Assembly: GCF_009789535.1 (NCBI RefSeq) | Contig: NZ_WSUT01000005.1 | Coordinates: 2,680,001-2,744,000, forward strand | Source: Sphingomonas carotinifaciens | GTDB lineage: Bacteria > Pseudomonadota > Alphaproteobacteria > Sphingomonadales > Sphingomonadaceae | Direction: 5' to 3' | Length of the DNA: 64,000 nucleotides | Part shown: positions 34,135 to 42,497 of the stretch, in pieces | Layout: every line of letters starts with the position of its first letter | How positions within the stretch are numbered: the first letter of the stretch is position 1 | The notes under the pieces: model-generated | What the model saw: the letters and a program-made list of their open reading frames with translations, nothing else | The model's database searches: none | Told to the model about the DNA's origin: nothing | Position numbers and translations under genes: made by a program

Positions 34135-35152
34135 CCCTGGGCAGTTCGTCCTTGGTCAGGTAGCGCGCCGACCGGTAATAGTCGCGCAGCAACGCGGGCG
34201 GGTTCTGCGCCGGATCGGTCAGCCAGCGCGTATGCCAGGTCATGAACCACAGCCAGTCCGCCTGCGGCCCGAGGGTCGCCGGGTCCGGGATCGGCCCGTT
34301 CTCGTGCAGACAGATCGGCACGCTGGTCCCGACGATCGCCTTCACCTGCCCGAACATCGGCGCCAGGTTGCCGTGATCGTCGACATAAAGGTCGGCGCCC
34401 GCCACGTCGACGCAGTCGCGCCCCGGATAATAGGCGGCATCGACATTCTGCCCGGCCCAGCCCAGCACCCAGATCAGATTGTCCAGCTTCCGCTCGGTCG
34501 TGAAATACCGGTACATCAGCCGCCACAGCGCCTTGAACCCATCCGGCCCATGCTGCCCCCACCAGAACCAGGTGCCGCTGAACTCGTGAAAGGGTCGCCA
34601 CAGCACCGGCACACGCGCATCGCGCAATTGCGTCAACAGATCGGCGACGCCGGCCATCTGGGCCATCATCGCCCGGTTCTGCGGCGTGCCCGCGACCAGC
34701 GCCTGTTCGACGCCGAACGCCTTTTTGGAGTTCTCATAACCCGTGCCGATATCCGGCGCCCCCCAATGCCAGCAGATCGATACGATCCCGCCCGCCTTGT
34801 GCCAGGCCAGGGCCCGCGCATTGGTCGCCGCCTGATCCTCCGGGTCCATATAGTCGAACCCCAGCAGCGCCGGTGCCTTGCCGGTCACCCGCCGAATATG
34901 GTTCAGCTCCAGCCCCGCCCCGGCCGATTTGAAATTCTGCTCCTGCTGTCCGGTCAGCGTTTTGGTGCCATAGATCGACCATAGCCATGCATAGAGCGCC
35001 CGCGCCTCCGCCGACGCCGCCGGATTGCTCAGCGACCGCGCCGCAGCGTGTGCCCATGCCCGTCCGGTCGCCAGTCCCGACGCCGCGACAATCGCCGCCG
35101 CCCCCGCCAGCGTCGCGCGCCGGCTCCATCCATCCCGCTGTTGCATTGTCAT
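34118..35152 (-). CDS. GH26 beta-mannanase-like enzyme, Tat-type signal
   Basis: About 344 residues. A twin-arginine leader (SRRATLAGAAAIVAASG) predicts export. The catalytic barrel shows GH26 hallmarks: LTGQQEQNFKSAG at the start, SICWHWGAPDI, the acid/base motif WRPFHEFSGTWFWW and the nucleophile region PICLHENGPIPD, then WLWFMTWHTRWL. GH26 enzymes cleave beta-1,4-mannan or mixed-linkage glucans. Start: ATG 35152 has AGAGG at good spacing; ATG 35158 and 35146 are alternatives. Divergent from a CE2-type esterase, so the pair probably deconstructs acetylated mannan. Confidence 0.88.
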   Translation of the reverse strand: MTMQQRDGWSRRATLAGAAAIVAASGLATGRAWAHAAARSLSNPAASAEARALYAWLWSIYGTKTLTGQQEQNFKSAGAGLELNHIRRVTGKAPALLGFDYMDPEDQAATNARALAWHKAGGIVSICWHWGAPDIGTGYENSKKAFGVEQALVAGTPQNRAMMAQMAGVADLLTQLRDARVPVLWRPFHEFSGTWFWWGQHGPDGFKALWRLMYRYFTTERKLDNLIWVLGWAGQNVDAAYYPGRDCVDVAGADLYVDDHGNLAPMFGQVKAIVGTSVPICLHENGPIPDPATLGPQADWLWFMTWHTRWLTDPAQNPPALLRDYYRSARYLTKDELPRVRPWG

Positions 35153-35225
35153 GGTCATCCTCTGCCAGAACGCTATGCTTGCCCGAACAGAGCATTAAAG
35201 AAAATTGTCTTATTTGGGGATCGTG

Positions 35226-36329
35226 ATGCGGTTCATGATGTTGGCGGTGGGACTTGGCCTGGTTGCGGCGTCCGCCTTTACGCAGGCGCCGCCACTCGCC
35301 ATCACCCGGATCGCGGACACACCCGCCACCTTGCGCGCGCTGCCGATGCAAGTCGGTGGCCGCACCGTGGAGGACGGCGCGCAACTGCTCCGCCAATGGC
35401 CCGGCACCTATTTCGAGAGCGCCTTTCATGGCTCCACCATCGCCTTTGCGGTCGGCAAGGGTCGCGTCCACCTCACCGCGCGCGTGGACAACGGCACTCC
35501 GGCGTCGCTGGTCGAACCCAAGCCCGGCCTCTACCGCATCGCCGGCCTGACGCCGGGCAACCACCGCCTGCGCATCGACGTGGTCAGCGAAAGTCAGGCG
35601 GAGGCGACCGCCTTTGGCGGCATCTTCGCGCCCGCCGGTACCACGGCGCGGCCGTTGCGCGCACGCGCCCGCCGCATCGAATTCATCGGCGACTCGCATA
35701 CCGTCGGCTATGGCAACACCGCCACTTCGAACACCTGCACGCAGGATCAGGTCTGGTCGACCACCGACACTGCCCGGGGCCTGCCGGGCCTGCTCGGTGC
35801 GCGCTACGATGCCGATTACCGGGTCAATGCGATCTCCGGCCGCGGCATCGTGCGCAATTATGACGGGTTCGCCGCCGACACCCTGCCCCAGGCCTATCCT
35901 TATGCGACGCTCGACCACGCGCATCCCGCCGACGATCGCGGCTGGTCGCCGCAGGTGATCGTTATCGCGCTCGGCACCAACGACTTTTCCACCCCGCTGC
36001 GCCCGACGGAACGATGGAAGACGCGGGACGCTCTCCATGCGGATTATCAGCAGACCTATGTCCGCTTCGTGCAGACGCTGCGCGCCCGCCATCCCGCGGC
36101 ACGGATCATCCTCTGGTCCACCGACCTCGCCGATGGCGAGATTGCGGCGCAGATCGCGCAGGTCCATGCCCGCCTGCGCGCGGCCGGCGACACCCGCCTG
36201 TCCTACGCTCCCGTGCACAAGCTGGGCTTCACCGGCTGCCACGCCCATCCCGATACCGCGGACGATGCCGCCATCGCCGATGCCGTTGCCAGGGCGATCG
36301 ATGCTGACCCCGCCGCCTGGAAGGGGTGA
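35226..36329 (+). CDS. Secreted SGNH esterase, CE2-type carbohydrate deacetylase
   Basis: 367 residues. A signal peptide (MRFMMLAVGLGLVAASAFTQA) precedes an N-terminal jelly-roll-like domain of about 125 residues (WPGTYFESAFHGSTIAFAVG), then the SGNH catalytic domain: IEFIGDSHTVGYGN (Ser of GDSH), IVIALGTNDFSTPL (Asn block) and CHAHPDTADDAAIA (catalytic His region). This two-domain order is that of CE2 acetyl-xylan/glucomannan esterases. It lies back-to-back with the GH26 gene (73-base gap), consistent with removal of acetyl groups from mannan. Confidence 0.85.
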   Translation: MRFMMLAVGLGLVAASAFTQAPPLAITRIADTPATLRALPMQVGGRTVEDGAQLLRQWPGTYFESAFHGSTIAFAVGKGRVHLTARVDNGTPASLVEPKPGLYRIAGLTPGNHRLRIDVVSESQAEATAFGGIFAPAGTTARPLRARARRIEFIGDSHTVGYGNTATSNTCTQDQVWSTTDTARGLPGLLGARYDADYRVNAISGRGIVRNYDGFAADTLPQAYPYATLDHAHPADDRGWSPQVIVIALGTNDFSTPLRPTERWKTRDALHADYQQTYVRFVQTLRARHPAARIILWSTDLADGEIAAQIAQVHARLRAAGDTRLSYAPVHKLGFTGCHAHPDTADDAAIADAVARAIDADPAAWKG

Positions 36330-36360
36330 CACCCCCCGCCCCGAACCCCATCTCCCGTCC

Positions 36361-36792
36361 ATGCAGATCTTCACCATCGGCTATGAGGGCGCCACCCAGG
36401 CGGACCTGATCGCCGCCCTCCAGTCCGCCGGCGTCACGCTTCTGGCCGATGTCCGGGCGGTGCCGCTGTCACGCCGCCCCGGCTTTTCCAAGAACATCCT
36501 GGCGAACGGCCTGCGCGAGGCCGGCATCGACTATATCGGGCTGAAGGCGCTCGGCACCCCGCCCGAGGGGCGCGAGGCGGCGCGCAAGCTCGACCATGCC
36601 CGCCTCGCCACCATCTATGCCGGCCAGCTCGAACTGCCGGAGGCGATCTTTCAGGGCGCGCAGCTTCGCGATCTGGCGCAGGAGCGGCCCACCGCGCTGC
36701 TCTGCTTCGAGCGGCAACCCCATGGCTGCCACCGCTCGCTGCTGGTGGAGGCGGTGATGCCCGATGCCACCGTCACCCATCTGTTTCCATAA
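36361..36792 (+). CDS. DUF488-family protein
   Basis: 143 residues. IFTIGYEGATQADLIAAL at the N-terminus, LADVRAVPLSRRPGFSK in the middle and LLCFERQPHGCHRSLLVEAV at the end are the DUF488 hallmarks, including the conserved Cys-His pair. Small cytoplasmic protein of unknown biochemical role, sometimes linked to nucleic-acid repair. It begins 31 bases after the esterase gene on the same strand. Confidence 0.9.
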   Translation: MQIFTIGYEGATQADLIAALQSAGVTLLADVRAVPLSRRPGFSKNILANGLREAGIDYIGLKALGTPPEGREAARKLDHARLATIYAGQLELPEAIFQGAQLRDLAQERPTALLCFERQPHGCHRSLLVEAVMPDATVTHLFP

Positions 36793-36854
36793 GGGATCGC
36801 GGATCCCCGTCGCCGTGTTGTAGCCGCTGGTAAAGGCAACCGGGATAGCACAGC

Positions 36855-37655
36855 ATGACCAAACTCGACGGGGCAAGCGCGATCGTCACCGGTGCCAGTT
36901 CGGGCATCGGCTTTGCCGTGGCGCGCCACCTCGCCGCCTGCGGGGCGAAGGTCGCGGTCAACTATCACGGCGACGCGGAGTCCGCCGAGGCTCTGGTGGC
37001 GGAGATCAAACAGGCCGGTGGCGAGGCTTTCGCGCACCGGGCCGACGTCGCGGTGGAGGAGGAGGTGACGGCGATGTTCGACCGCACCGTCGAACGCTTC
37101 GGCCGCGTCGATATCCTTGTCGCCAATGCCGGAATCCAGAAGGATGCGACGATCGGCGAGATGACGCTGGCCGACTGGAACGCGGTGATCTCGCTAAACC
37201 TCACCGGCCAGTTCCTGTGCAGCCGCGAGGCGATCCGCCGCTTCCGATCGCAGGACCGTGCCGCCGCCCCGACCCGCGCGGCCGGCGCCATCGTGTCGAT
37301 GAGTTCGGTGCACGATATCATCCCCTGGGCCGGCCACGTCAATTATGCCGCGACCAAGGGCGGGGTCGCCATGCTGATGAAGTCGCTGGCGCAGGAGGTC
37401 GCGCCCGAGAATATTCGCGTCAACGCCATCTCGCCCGGCGCCATCCGTACCCCGATCAACCGCGAGGCATGGGAGGAAAAGGACGCGCTGGAAAAGCTGC
37501 TCCGCCTCATCCCCTATGGTCGCATCGGCGAGCCGGAGGATGTCGCCCGCGCCGTCGCCTGGCTCGTCTCTGACGAAGCGGACTATATCACCGGCACCAC
37601 CCTCTATGTCGATGGCGGCATGACGCTCTATCCCGGCTTCAGCGACAACGGATAG
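36855..37655 (+). CDS. Classical SDR, glucose 1-dehydrogenase-like
   Basis: 266 residues. TGxxxGxG site (AIVTGASSGIGFAVARHL), NAG motif (ILVANAGIQ), catalytic Ser (IVSMSSVHDIIP) and Y-x3-K (NYAATKGG) are all intact; the ending ITGTTLYVDGGMTLYP is typical of glucose 1-dehydrogenases and related reductases. It has 266 residues, slightly long because of an insert (RSQDRAAAPTRAAG). Probably oxidises a sugar or polyol with NAD(P). It stands alone on the plus strand. Confidence 0.88.
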   Translation: MTKLDGASAIVTGASSGIGFAVARHLAACGAKVAVNYHGDAESAEALVAEIKQAGGEAFAHRADVAVEEEVTAMFDRTVERFGRVDILVANAGIQKDATIGEMTLADWNAVISLNLTGQFLCSREAIRRFRSQDRAAAPTRAAGAIVSMSSVHDIIPWAGHVNYAATKGGVAMLMKSLAQEVAPENIRVNAISPGAIRTPINREAWEEKDALEKLLRLIPYGRIGEPEDVARAVAWLVSDEADYITGTTLYVDGGMTLYPGFSDNG

Positions 37656-37683
37656 AGCGGGGGCGATGCAGGCGCGGCCGCGG

Positions 37684-38571
37684 TCAGCGCGGCCGCATCG
37701 GCATCCGCCGCAGCCACACCGGCACCTTGATCCGCTCACGCGCCCAGGTCAGCAGCCCGGCCGCGACGATGATCGCGATGCCGACGAAAGTCGCCTCGTC
37801 CACCGACTGCCCGAACAGCCAGTAGCTCAGGCCCACGGCCCAGATCATCTGGCTGTATTGCGGCGGCGCGATCCGGCTGGCGGGCGAGGCTTGCGCGGCG
37901 AACATCAGCAGCACATTGCCCAGCGCCGCGAGCAGGCCATAGCTCGTCATGAACGCCATCTGCCTTGGCGTGGGCATGGCAAGGCCGGGGATCATCAGCA
38001 ACCCGTTCAGCACCAGCGGCCCGATCAACCCGGCGCCGTACAATGCAATCCGCTTCTCGCCCGGCCCCGCGACCCGGAACATCACGATCGCGATCGCCGC
38101 GGTGACGCCGGCCGACAGCGCCGCCAGATGCCCCAGATGGAGCGCGCGAAAGCCGGGTCGCAGCACCACCAGCACGCCCACGAACCCCAGCACCACCGCG
38201 CCCCACCGCCAGACGCCTACCTCCTCCTTCAACAGCACGACCGACAGGATCGTGACAAAGATCGGCATCAGGAAGATCAGCGAGAACGCCTCCGGCATCG
38301 GCAGGCGCGTGAACGCCACCACGCTCGACACCGCGCAGATGCCCGACGCCACCGCCCGCACGAACCACGGCCCCGGACGGCTGGACCGCACCAGATCGCT
38401 CCACCGCTCCCCCTTGCGCCGTGCGAACGGCACCGCGGCAAAGCCCAGCACCGCGCCGGTAAATGCAAGCTGGAACGGATTGATCGTCCCTTCCAGCAGC
38501 TTGATCGACGCATCGCTCAGCGCAAAGGCGCTATACGACAGAAAGGCCAGCAGCACGCCATGTTGCAGCAT
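37684..38571 (-). CDS. EamA/DMT-family transporter
   Basis: 295 residues, ten membrane segments in two EamA repeats: LLAFLSYSAFALSDASIKLL opens the first and GLIGPLVLNGLLMIP / SQMIWAVGLSYWLFGQ lie in the second. The family exports or imports small metabolites such as amino acids or nucleotide derivatives; no substrate can be deduced. It ends with a basic cytoplasmic tail (WLRRMPMRPR). No strong ribosome site is seen before ATG 38571. Confidence 0.88.
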   Translation of the reverse strand: MLQHGVLLAFLSYSAFALSDASIKLLEGTINPFQLAFTGAVLGFAAVPFARRKGERWSDLVRSSRPGPWFVRAVASGICAVSSVVAFTRLPMPEAFSLIFLMPIFVTILSVVLLKEEVGVWRWGAVVLGFVGVLVVLRPGFRALHLGHLAALSAGVTAAIAIVMFRVAGPGEKRIALYGAGLIGPLVLNGLLMIPGLAMPTPRQMAFMTSYGLLAALGNVLLMFAAQASPASRIAPPQYSQMIWAVGLSYWLFGQSVDEATFVGIAIIVAAGLLTWARERIKVPVWLRRMPMRPR

Positions 38572-38596
38572 GGTTGGAAATTCCTTGGACGGGGTA

Positions 38597-39037
38597 TCAT
38601 CGAATGGGCGTCAGCCGCGCCGACATGATGTGCCAGCGCAACTGTTCGGCGGTCGCACCGGGGACATCGTTCACGCGGCGCAGCACGTAGCGTCCGGCAA
38701 AGCGTTGGCGCAAGCCGCTTTTCAATCGCGCCTCGACCCGCACCGGCACCGTGACGAACACCGATCCGGCAGCGGCATCGCCGTTCACCGGCGGGGCGGT
38801 GAACACCCGCGTATCCGCCGTCTGCGTGAACCCACGGGTAAAGCCGTGCAACGTCTTGCCGCTTGCGCGGCCATTGTCGCTCCACAACCGGTAGGCGCGG
38901 CCGAAATCCCTGTGGGCGATCGCCGCATAATACCGCTCGACCACCGCCCTTGCCGCCGCCGGCGTCTTCTCGGCCGGGGCGACCGAAGCGGCCGCCAGCA
39001 CCGTCGTCACCGCAAACAGCATCCGCACCTCCATCAT
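38597..39037 (-). CDS. Exported hypothetical protein, NTF2/DUF4019-like size
   Basis: About 146 residues. A signal peptide (MLFAVTTVLAAASVAPA after a short charged start) leads to AVVERYYAAIAHRDFGRAYRLW, a helix pattern seen in periplasmic SnoaL/NTF2-like and DUF4019 proteins, and then a beta-sheet half (GSVFVTVPVRVEARL, RFAGRYVLRRVN). ATG 39037, 39034 and 39022 are all possible; the last has GGAGG at good spacing but would leave no basic residue before the hydrophobic core. Upstream of the transporter gene, 25 bases from it. Function unknown. Confidence 0.6.
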   Translation of the reverse strand: MMEVRMLFAVTTVLAAASVAPAEKTPAAARAVVERYYAAIAHRDFGRAYRLWSDNGRASGKTLHGFTRGFTQTADTRVFTAPPVNGDAAAGSVFVTVPVRVEARLKSGLRQRFAGRYVLRRVNDVPGATAEQLRWHIMSARLTPIR

Positions 39038-39120
39038 CGCTGTCGCCTCAACGCGCCGTCGCAGTGGAAGTCCCCGGCCGTCTCTGCCAAGACGATCGCG
39101 CAACAACGGAGTGTGGGACG

Positions 39121-40314
39121 ATGGCAGGTATCGGCGGTTCGACGGCGGCAGCGGAACTGGGCGCCTTGCACCCCTGGGCGACCCCTGCCCCCGCCATCAC
39201 CCGCGACGAACGCCGCGCTCGCATCGCCCGCGCCCGCACGCTGATGGCCGGGGCGGGCGCCGACATACTGATCGTCGGTGCGGGCGCCAGCCTGCGCTAT
39301 TTCGCCGGCCTCGCCTGGGGCGCAACCGAGCGGCTGGTCGCAATGCTGCTGCCGATCGCGGGCGACCCGATCTTCATCTGCCCCGCCTTCGAACTCGGCT
39401 CATTCGAAGCGGGCATCGGCATCGATGGTGATGTCTGTTTGTGGGAAGAGGATGAACGTCCCTCCGCTCTGGTTGCCGACGCCCTGCGCGCCGCGAACGC
39501 CACCACCCTCGCCATCGACCCCGCCCTCGCCTTCCTCTTCGTCGACCGCATCCGCCGCGACGCTCCCCACGTCACCCTGATCGACGCCAGCCCCGTCATC
39601 GACGGCTGCCGCATGATCAAATCTCCCGCCGAACTGGCCCTCCTGTCCCAGGCCAAGGCGATGACGCTGGAGGTGCACCGCCGCACCGCACGCATCCTCG
39701 ACGAAGGCATCCGCGCGTCGGAAGTCATCCGCTTCATCGACGCCGCCCACCGCGCGCTCGGCTCGACCGGCAGCACCTTTTGCGCCGTCCAATTCGGCCG
39801 CTCCACCGCCTTCCCCCACGGACTGCCCCAAGACGACATCCTGCGCGACGGCGACCTCGTGCTGGTCGACACCGGCTGCCTTGCCGATGGCTATCATTCG
39901 GACATCACCCGCACCTACGCGTTCGGCGACGTCGGCGACGACATCCGCGCCATCTGGACCATCGAACACGAGGCACAGGCCGCCGCCTTCGACGCAGTCC
40001 GCCCCGGTGAGCCCTGCGAAGCGGTGGACGCCGCCGCGCGCCGCGTGCTGGAACGGGCCGGCCTCGGCCCCGACTACCGCCTGCCCGGCCTGCCGCACCG
40101 CACCGGCCACGGCATCGGCCTCAGCATCCACGAACCCGCCTATCTGGTGCGCGGCGACACCACCCCGCTGGCGCCCGGCATGTGCTTTTCGAATGAGCCG
40201 ATGATCGTCGTCCCCGACCGCTTCGGCGTTCGTCTGGAAGATCATTTCCACGTCACCGAAACCGGCGCCGCCTGGTTCACCGCGCCCCAGCCCGCGATCG
40301 ACGATCTCGGCTGA
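39121..40314 (+). CDS. M24 Xaa-Pro dipeptidase/aminopeptidase-like metallopeptidase
   Basis: 397 residues. N-terminal creatinase-type domain (about 1-160), then the pita-bread catalytic domain with metal ligands in LVLVDTGCLADGYHSDITRT (Asp, Asp), HRTGHGIGLSIHEP (His) and CFSNEPMIVVPDRFGVRLED (Glu, Glu). The AFPHGLPQDDILRDGD loop fits prolidase-like members. It would release proline or hydroxyproline from dipeptides or peptides. Being next to the hydroxyproline module, it may supply that pathway with free imino acid. GGAG precedes ATG 39121. Confidence 0.9.
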   Translation: MAGIGGSTAAAELGALHPWATPAPAITRDERRARIARARTLMAGAGADILIVGAGASLRYFAGLAWGATERLVAMLLPIAGDPIFICPAFELGSFEAGIGIDGDVCLWEEDERPSALVADALRAANATTLAIDPALAFLFVDRIRRDAPHVTLIDASPVIDGCRMIKSPAELALLSQAKAMTLEVHRRTARILDEGIRASEVIRFIDAAHRALGSTGSTFCAVQFGRSTAFPHGLPQDDILRDGDLVLVDTGCLADGYHSDITRTYAFGDVGDDIRAIWTIEHEAQAAAFDAVRPGEPCEAVDAAARRVLERAGLGPDYRLPGLPHRTGHGIGLSIHEPAYLVRGDTTPLAPGMCFSNEPMIVVPDRFGVRLEDHFHVTETGAAWFTAPQPAIDDLG

Positions 40315-40531
40315 TATTTTCACGCGAAGGCGCGAAGACGCGAAGAAGAAGGTTTGTTCGCGCGGAGACGCGGAGGTGTTGCGTCGGCCGCGCCCGCGTG
40401 CGCCCCTTCCGATCGGAAGACAAGCCGCCACCCGTAGGTGAGGAATGAGCCTTCGGCTCGGTGCTACTCTCCGCGCCTCCGCGCCTCCGCGTGAACAAAA
40501 ATCTTCGCGCCTTCGCGCCTTCGCGTGAAAA
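40315..40531. repeat. Nested long inverted-repeat element filling a convergent gap
   Basis: Outer arms: a 29-base sequence at 40317-40345 matches the reverse complement of 40503-40531 at 28 of 29 positions (core CACGCGAAGGCGCGAAG). Inner arms: 40356-40376 and 40476-40496 match at 19 of 21 (core CGCGGAG). The element begins right after the M24 stop codon and its right arm abuts the epimerase stop codon. The words GCGAAGGC and GCGGAGGC recur within the arms. Such short GC-rich palindromic elements are interspersed in many proteobacteria; transcribed either way it forms a long double hairpin that could terminate or protect both mRNAs. Confidence 0.8.
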
Positions 40532-41530
40532 TCAGACCACGCTGAACCCAGCCCAGAACGGATCCTCGCGATCGATCCAGATCGTATTGAACCCGGTGGA
40601 AATCGCCGATCCCTCGATGGACGGGATGATCGCCTCCCGCTCCCCCAGGGAGGTCGCCGCCTCTACCCGCCCGGTAAACCGGCTGCGAATATAGCTTTCA
40701 TGAACGAAGCGGTCGCCGACCTGCAGCCGCCCCTTCGCCGCCAGATGGGCAAGCCGTGCCGACGTTCCCGTGCCGCAAGGGGAACGGTCGATCGCACGCT
40801 CGCCATAGAATACCGCATTGCGGCCATCCGCCCCGTCGCTGGAGGGCACATCCGCCCACAGCACATGGCTGACCCCGCGGATCGAGGGCTCCAGCGGATG
40901 CACCGGCTCGAACTTGGCGCGCACCAGCTCGCGGATCGTGCGGCTCAACTCCACCAGCCGCGACGCACCCAGATCGTCCAGCGACGTGTACGCCCCCTGC
41001 GGCTCCACGATCGCATAATAATTGCCGCCATAGGCGACATCGACGCTGAGTGGCCCGAAGCCCGGCACGTCGATAGCGATCCCCTCCGCCGCCAGATAGG
41101 CGGGGACGTTGCGGATACGCACCGAGGTGACCTTGGGTCCCGCCACCGCATAGTCGATGTCGATCACCCCCGCCGGCACCTCCACCCGCAACCGCCCCGG
41201 CTCGCGCGGGGTGATCAGGCCATGTTCCAGCCCGAAGGTGATCATCCCGATCGTGCCGTGCCCGCACATCGGCAGGCATCCGCTCGTCTCGATGAACAGG
41301 ATCGCGGCATCGCTGTCGGGCAGGCAGGGCGGGTAGAGGAACCCGCCCGACATCATGTCATGCCCCCGCGGCTCGAAGCACAGCCCGGTGCGGATCCAGT
41401 CGAACCGCTCCAGGAAATCCAGCCGCCGCTCCGCCATGGAGGCGCCGCGCAGCAGCGGCGCCCCTCCCGCCACCAGGCGTACCGGGTTACCCGCGGTATG
41501 CCCGTCGATGCAGAAAAAGGTGTGGCGCAT
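40532..41530 (-). CDS. 4-hydroxyproline 2-epimerase (proline racemase superfamily)
   Basis: 332 residues. Both catalytic thiols of the two-base mechanism are present: Cys89 (LPMCGHGTIG) and Cys252 (RSPCGTGTSA), which separates epimerases/racemases from the Cys-to-Thr dehydratase variants. FFCIDGHTAGNPVRLV at the start and FVHESYIRSRFTGRV near the end are family-typical. It converts trans-4-hydroxy-L-proline to cis-4-hydroxy-D-proline. It is eight bases downstream of the DapA-family gene, in one operon, and divergent from the matching FAD dehydrogenase. Confidence 0.93.
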   Translation of the reverse strand: MRHTFFCIDGHTAGNPVRLVAGGAPLLRGASMAERRLDFLERFDWIRTGLCFEPRGHDMMSGGFLYPPCLPDSDAAILFIETSGCLPMCGHGTIGMITFGLEHGLITPREPGRLRVEVPAGVIDIDYAVAGPKVTSVRIRNVPAYLAAEGIAIDVPGFGPLSVDVAYGGNYYAIVEPQGAYTSLDDLGASRLVELSRTIRELVRAKFEPVHPLEPSIRGVSHVLWADVPSSDGADGRNAVFYGERAIDRSPCGTGTSARLAHLAAKGRLQVGDRFVHESYIRSRFTGRVEAATSLGEREAIIPSIEGSAISTGFNTIWIDREDPFWAGFSVV

Positions 41531-41538
41531 CGTGGCCG

Positions 41539-42453
41539 TCAGGCGCCGGCCAGCGTCGGCCGCGTCGCCGCCGCCTTTTCCACCATCGCGATCACTTCGG
41601 CCCGGCGATCGCCTTCCAGCGGCAGGCGCGGCATGCGCACCCGCTCCGAACCACGGCCCATGATCTGCTCGGCCAGCTTGATCGACTGCACCAGATCATG
41701 CTCGGCATCCAGGTGGAGCAGCGGCATGAACCAGCGATAGATCTCGCGTGCCGCGGTCCAGTCGCCGCGGTCCACCGCCGCAACCAGCGCGACGGACTCC
41801 TGCGGAAACGCGCTCGTCAGGCCCGAGACCCAGCCGGTCGCGCCCAGCAGCAATCCTTCCAGCGCCACATCGTCCAGTCCCGCCATCAGCGTGTAACGGT
41901 CGCCATAGCGGTTGAACACGTCGGTGAAACGGCGCGGATCGGGCGCGCTTTCCTTTACCGCGACCACGCCCGGCACGTCGACCAGCGCGTCCAGCGTCTC
42001 CCAGTCGAACGACACGCGATAGGCCGGCGGGTTGTTGTAGAGCATGATCGGCAGGCCCGTCGCCCCCGCCACCGCGCGGCAATGCGCGACCAGCTCGGCG
42101 GGCTTGGGCACATAGACCATCGCCGGCAGCAGCATCAGCGCGTCGACGCCGATCGCCTCCGCATCGCGGGCGAACGCCACCGCTCGCGCCGTGGTCAACT
42201 CCGATACGCCCGCGACCAGCGGCACGCGGCCGTTCACCGCTTCCTTGGCGCCCTTCAGCACCGCGCGCTTTTCGTCCGGTTCCAGCGAGTTGTTCTCGCC
42301 ACAGGTGCCCAGGATGATCAGGCCGGTCACCCCGTCGTCCACCAGCGCGCTCTGCACGCCCTGCGTGGCGTCGTGATCGATGTCCAGCGCTTCGGTGAAC
42401 TGGGTGGTGGCGGCCGGATAAACGCCGTGCCAAAGCTTAGGTGATGCGTTCAC
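41539..42453 (-). CDS. DapA-family pyrroline-4-hydroxy-2-carboxylate deaminase-like enzyme
   Basis: 304 residues of the class I aldolase DHDPS/NAL fold. Schiff-base Lys167 (GVVAVKESAPD), Tyr139 (IMLYNNPPAYR) and a GTCGENNSL loop in place of the DapA GTTGE are visible. The loop difference and its neighbours (hydroxyproline epimerase, D-amino-acid dehydrogenase) indicate the deaminase that turns 1-pyrroline-4-hydroxy-2-carboxylate into 2-oxoglutarate semialdehyde, rather than lysine synthesis. The start is GTG 42453 with a strong AAGGAG. Coding ends eight bases before the epimerase. Confidence 0.87.
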   Translation of the reverse strand: MNASPKLWHGVYPAATTQFTEALDIDHDATQGVQSALVDDGVTGLIILGTCGENNSLEPDEKRAVLKGAKEAVNGRVPLVAGVSELTTARAVAFARDAEAIGVDALMLLPAMVYVPKPAELVAHCRAVAGATGLPIMLYNNPPAYRVSFDWETLDALVDVPGVVAVKESAPDPRRFTDVFNRYGDRYTLMAGLDDVALEGLLLGATGWVSGLTSAFPQESVALVAAVDRGDWTAAREIYRWFMPLLHLDAEHDLVQSIKLAEQIMGRGSERVRMPRLPLEGDRRAEVIAMVEKAAATRPTLAGA

Positions 42454-42477
42454 GTCTTACTCCTTGAATGCCATCTG

Positions 42478-42488
42478 TATACGGTATA
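42478..42488. promoter_or_regulatory. Palindrome in divergent hydroxyproline promoter
   Basis: TATAC-G-GTATA lies in the 44-base gap between the deaminase and the FAD dehydrogenase starts. A gap this small means one bound regulator would control both directions. The binding protein is not evident; GntR or TetR types bind such sites. Confidence 0.5.
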
Positions 42489-42497
42489 ACCCGCGGC

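Noticed and set aside
41539..42453. Dihydrodipicolinate synthase for lysine synthesis
   Set aside because: The GTCGENN loop and the hydroxyproline neighbours favour the deaminase branch of the family.
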